The notes beneath the pieces are model-generated. The model made no database searches and was not told the origin of the DNA. It saw only the letters and a program-made list of their open reading frames with translations. 64,000 nt of DNA from Echinometra lucunter (lineage: Eukaryota > Echinodermata > Echinoidea > Camarodonta > Echinometridae): contig CM057160.1 of assembly GCA_029962745.1 (NCBI GenBank), positions 1,652,935 to 1,716,934 of the forward strand. The letters are read 5' to 3'. Below are positions 61,357 through 64,000 of the stretch, in pieces. The position numbers and the translations under genes were made by a program. Position 1 is the first letter of the stretch. Every line of letters begins with the position of its first letter.

Positions 61357-62336
61357 AGTGTTAACCCACACTTTTGTGAAAAATGAGTTACATACATTTG
61401 CATAATCCCTTAGTAGTATTCTACATGCTATTGAAATTTCAAATTGAAAACCAAACGTTAAACTGGTCTAATAAGGTGGGCATGTTCTTGCCCAAAGAAA
61501 AAGAAGCAACTCTTAAGCGGCAAAAATGTGCTAACCCACACATTTTCATATGGCAGTTTCCATGATTGGGAAAAGTATGATTATGACTTTAAGCGTGGTA
61601 GACTCCAATTTGCAAAGTACCAGATGAATCTGACAGTTGAGATATGTGAATTTGTCAAGCTTACTAAAGATTGAATATTATGCCAGAATATGATGTCAAA
61701 ATTATTTAAAACAGGGAATTTGATGCTTTTTTGTGTGATGTGGGATAGCACTATATGCTTCCTATCTTCGGGAACAATAAGTCTTTTGGCAATTTTTACA
61801 ATTTGCATATGACATAAACGTAGCTTGTAAAACAAGAAGATTCATCATGTTTTAATTTATTTCATTCATGATTGTTCAAAATTGATTTAAATTCTGCGTA
61901 TTACAAGTATTGAAACATTTTCTCACCTGTGGGTTAGCACTATTTTGACGTTGAAAAGAAAAAAAAAATTTGTTGTTCTTTTGTGGAAATTCATGTTCAA
62001 AAGCATCCCATATATCCAATACATTAGAAAAGGTAGCATTTGTGTGATTAAAACTTAAAATTTGAAGAATGACACAAATGTCTATGTGATTTTGCATGTA
62101 TACATGTGGGTGTATCATAGTGCTAACCCACAAATCAGAATCACTTGTCAGAAATGTCATAAAAATGGCAACTTTATCTACATGTTCGTTCTCTACATTC
62201 GCAGAAGCTCATCTCGAGTATTTACTCTTTCAAATGACCACATTTCAGGAAACCTGACAAAAGACCGTGATTTAAGGATTGTTTTCAAACTTTCAAAAGC
62301 GATTATCTCAAAATGACAAACATGTGGGTTAGCACT
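61357..62336. mobile_element. Element with AGTG(C/T)TAACCCACA ends and internal copies of the same motif
   Basis: AGTGTTAACCCACA at 61357 and TGTGGGTTAGCACT at 62323-62336 form the ends. The motif recurs inside at 61528, 61928 (inverse) and 62119. No coding frame is convincing. Confidence 0.55.
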
Positions 62337-63348
62337 GTACTGTACCGAATCTGTATTTACTATTTTATCAAGAAATCCCTTTAGCTTACCCATACATGGA
62401 AAAGAAAGCAGGAGAATAATGGTAATAAAGCTTAAGCGGAAGCTCCCCTGACTGTCCTCCTATTTAAAAAAAAATACTGCAAAGGTTGATTTGCCGAAGC
62501 TTTTGTTATTTCTGACATTTATACCGAGGGGGATGAAACAGAAGAAATCAAGGGAATATGAGGGATCAAAAATATCTTAAACCACGTAGATCTTCAATTG
62601 TTATCCTTATTCTTCATATGAAAATGATCTAACACAAAGTGTTCAAAGTTGTAAAAATCCTTATTTTTAAAACTTATCTAATCAAGTCTGTGGCCATATA
62701 TAGAAAACGGTTGCTTTGATTGGAATAGTAACTTTTGATTTTCCAACACCCGTGTATCTTACATCTCTAATGTCCTCCCAAACTCCCCATTTGATTTTTA
62801 ACATTTCTGCTCCTTCGCTTTTTATGAACTACGCAAAGCACTTCCTGGTGCCACACAATTATATCTCATGGAAGTGATTTACCAAAGGCTTGAAGAGTAT
62901 TTAAGTGTTTCAAATGGAAATTGAAACAATATAGGGTTGTCACTTAGCCAGTCAAGCACGTGAATGGGTAATTTTGCAAAGGCTTGCGCTAATCAAAGAA
63001 TTCCTACTACCAGTTTGCGATACATCTATTTTTTTGTGTCGATTTGAACTTGCGGCAAACGAGCGACTGTGTTACCGGCCTTCTTAGCAAATGAAAGGGT
63101 GTAAGATGAGAAAGAAAAATGCTATATTACGCTGTTTGTAGATATTTCTAGATATATCTATCATTTCTGTTATTCAAATTTTTATATATTTTCAGTATGA
63201 AAAAATGGTTTATTTAGCGAAATTATTAATCAAATTTCATGTCGCCTATTAACATGATTTTTTAATTTTAATGCAGGAATTTATCGTATTTTTCAATGAT
63301 CGACTAGTATATGATGAAAATTTACATTTGTTGCATTCCGATAAACAG

Positions 63349-63468
63349 ATATAGATGAATGTCTAGGTGAAAATGGTTGTCAAGATATCTGCAACAACGA
63401 GGAAGGCAGTTACTCGTGTGCTTGCTCAGATGGATACGAATTGGATGGTGGAGGATTTAATTGCACCG
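63349..63468 (+). CDS. Calcium-binding EGF-like domain exon of a gene extending past the window
   Basis: A 120-nt exon with AAACAG acceptor and CCG/GTAAGT donor, phase 1 at both ends, encodes one complete domain: DIDECLGENGCQDIC, then SYSCACSDGYELDGGGFNC. Six cysteines, the N-terminal DIDEC calcium-binding signature, and the aromatic-containing Tyr-Glu-Leu stretch match the EGF_CA family. Symmetric phase-1 single-domain exons are the rule in extracellular multi-EGF proteins (fibrillin, fibropellin, Notch-like), so this should be one repeat of a secreted or membrane protein. No neighbouring exon is seen within the remaining 0.5 kb or in the 0.9 kb before it. The specific protein cannot be named from one domain. 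Confidence 0.85.
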
Positions 63469-64000
63469 GTAAGTTCTGAAAAGGATACGTTTCGAAAAAA
63501 GAGTTTTGTGATCGTGCATAACTGCACCATCGCGGTTCAAACATTACCTTTTATATCGTGTTAATTTGCAGTATTACGGCACTGAAATTTGGTGCCTAGG
63601 TTCCTTGTGTAGAGTAGGTTGGATTATAATAAAATTATCAAAGATTAAAAGAAACAGGTTTTCTTACTTCCCTTTAGGTTTACTGCCCACGGATGTCTCA
63701 TAGCAATGTCCCAAGAAACTGCTCTCCAAATCCCTGAATTTTAATAATGTAGTCATAATGATAGAAGTAGTTAAACCTTTAACCAATTTTAATTACATAG
63801 TTTGTGTAGGCCTAAACATTCATTCTATTGTGTGTGACATTCAGGGCGATTTAGTCAACGTCTTGTCGTTTCAGTTATTTAATTACACACACATATAGAG
63901 GGAGAGTGAAAGAAAAAAAAAAAAAAACAGAGATGCAACAATGGAAATACCCACATGAAAGTCGACTTGAGGTCTGGCCAAATTCAACCAAATTCACCAA

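Larger units (their letters stand above)
54528..63348. other. Repeat-rich intergenic region, no convincing gene
   Basis: Holds one hairpin MITE, GAA and GA microsatellites, the TAC array with its inserted element, a gap, and the AACCCACA element. From 62.4 to 63.3 kb it is plain AT-rich sequence, presumably intron or 5' flank of the EGF gene. Confidence 0.55.

Overview
This is a eukaryotic, metazoan window: short exons separated by long AT-rich introns with GT/AG borders, many small inverted-repeat transposons, long microsatellites, and two gaps of exactly 500 N. The protein families and repeat style suggest a highly polymorphic marine deuterostome, most likely an echinoderm such as a sea urchin. 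The species is inference; the eukaryotic gene structure is seen directly.

Genes. (1) About 12.6-4.5 kb, minus strand: a nine-exon gene for a 312-residue basic nuclear protein with a block resembling the SCI1 (style cell-cycle inhibitor 1) family. All splice phases agree. (2) About 42.6-29.5 kb, minus strand: a nine-exon gene for a 279-residue macro-domain protein of the YMR087W / Macro_2 (Appr-1''-p processing-like) type. (3) 21.8-19.2 kb, minus strand: a second copy of only the last four exons of gene 2. (4) 51.9-54.4 kb, plus strand: a three-exon stefin-type cystatin of 117 residues. (5) 63.35 kb, plus strand: one calcium-binding EGF exon of a gene that runs off the window.

Structure. The block 13.15-22.47 kb is repeated as 22.98-34.00 kb, and the 500-N gap lies exactly between them. 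The left block ends, and the right block begins, at the two ends of the same sequence. The simplest reading is that two contigs carrying alternate haplotypes overlap and were not merged, so gene 3 is probably an allele of gene 2 rather than a paralogue. The pair acts as an empty-site experiment: four insertions are present in one copy and absent in the other (a TTAA-type element, a TA-type element, a TAA-type foldback, and a 0.9-kb tandem-repeat element).

Repeats dominate the rest. They include TTAA-flanked piggyBac-like MITEs, 8-bp-duplication hAT-like MITEs, a Tc1/mariner-like element, several hairpin MITEs with different termini but a shared CCAAT-containing core, and G/C-tract-ended elements, one of which sits inside a TAC/TGC repeat. 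Two elements consist of about 150-bp monomers, many of which carry direct repeats of AGGTCA, the nuclear-receptor DR1 layout. The region 42.7-51.8 kb and 54.5-63.3 kb is mostly such repeat DNA with no convincing gene.
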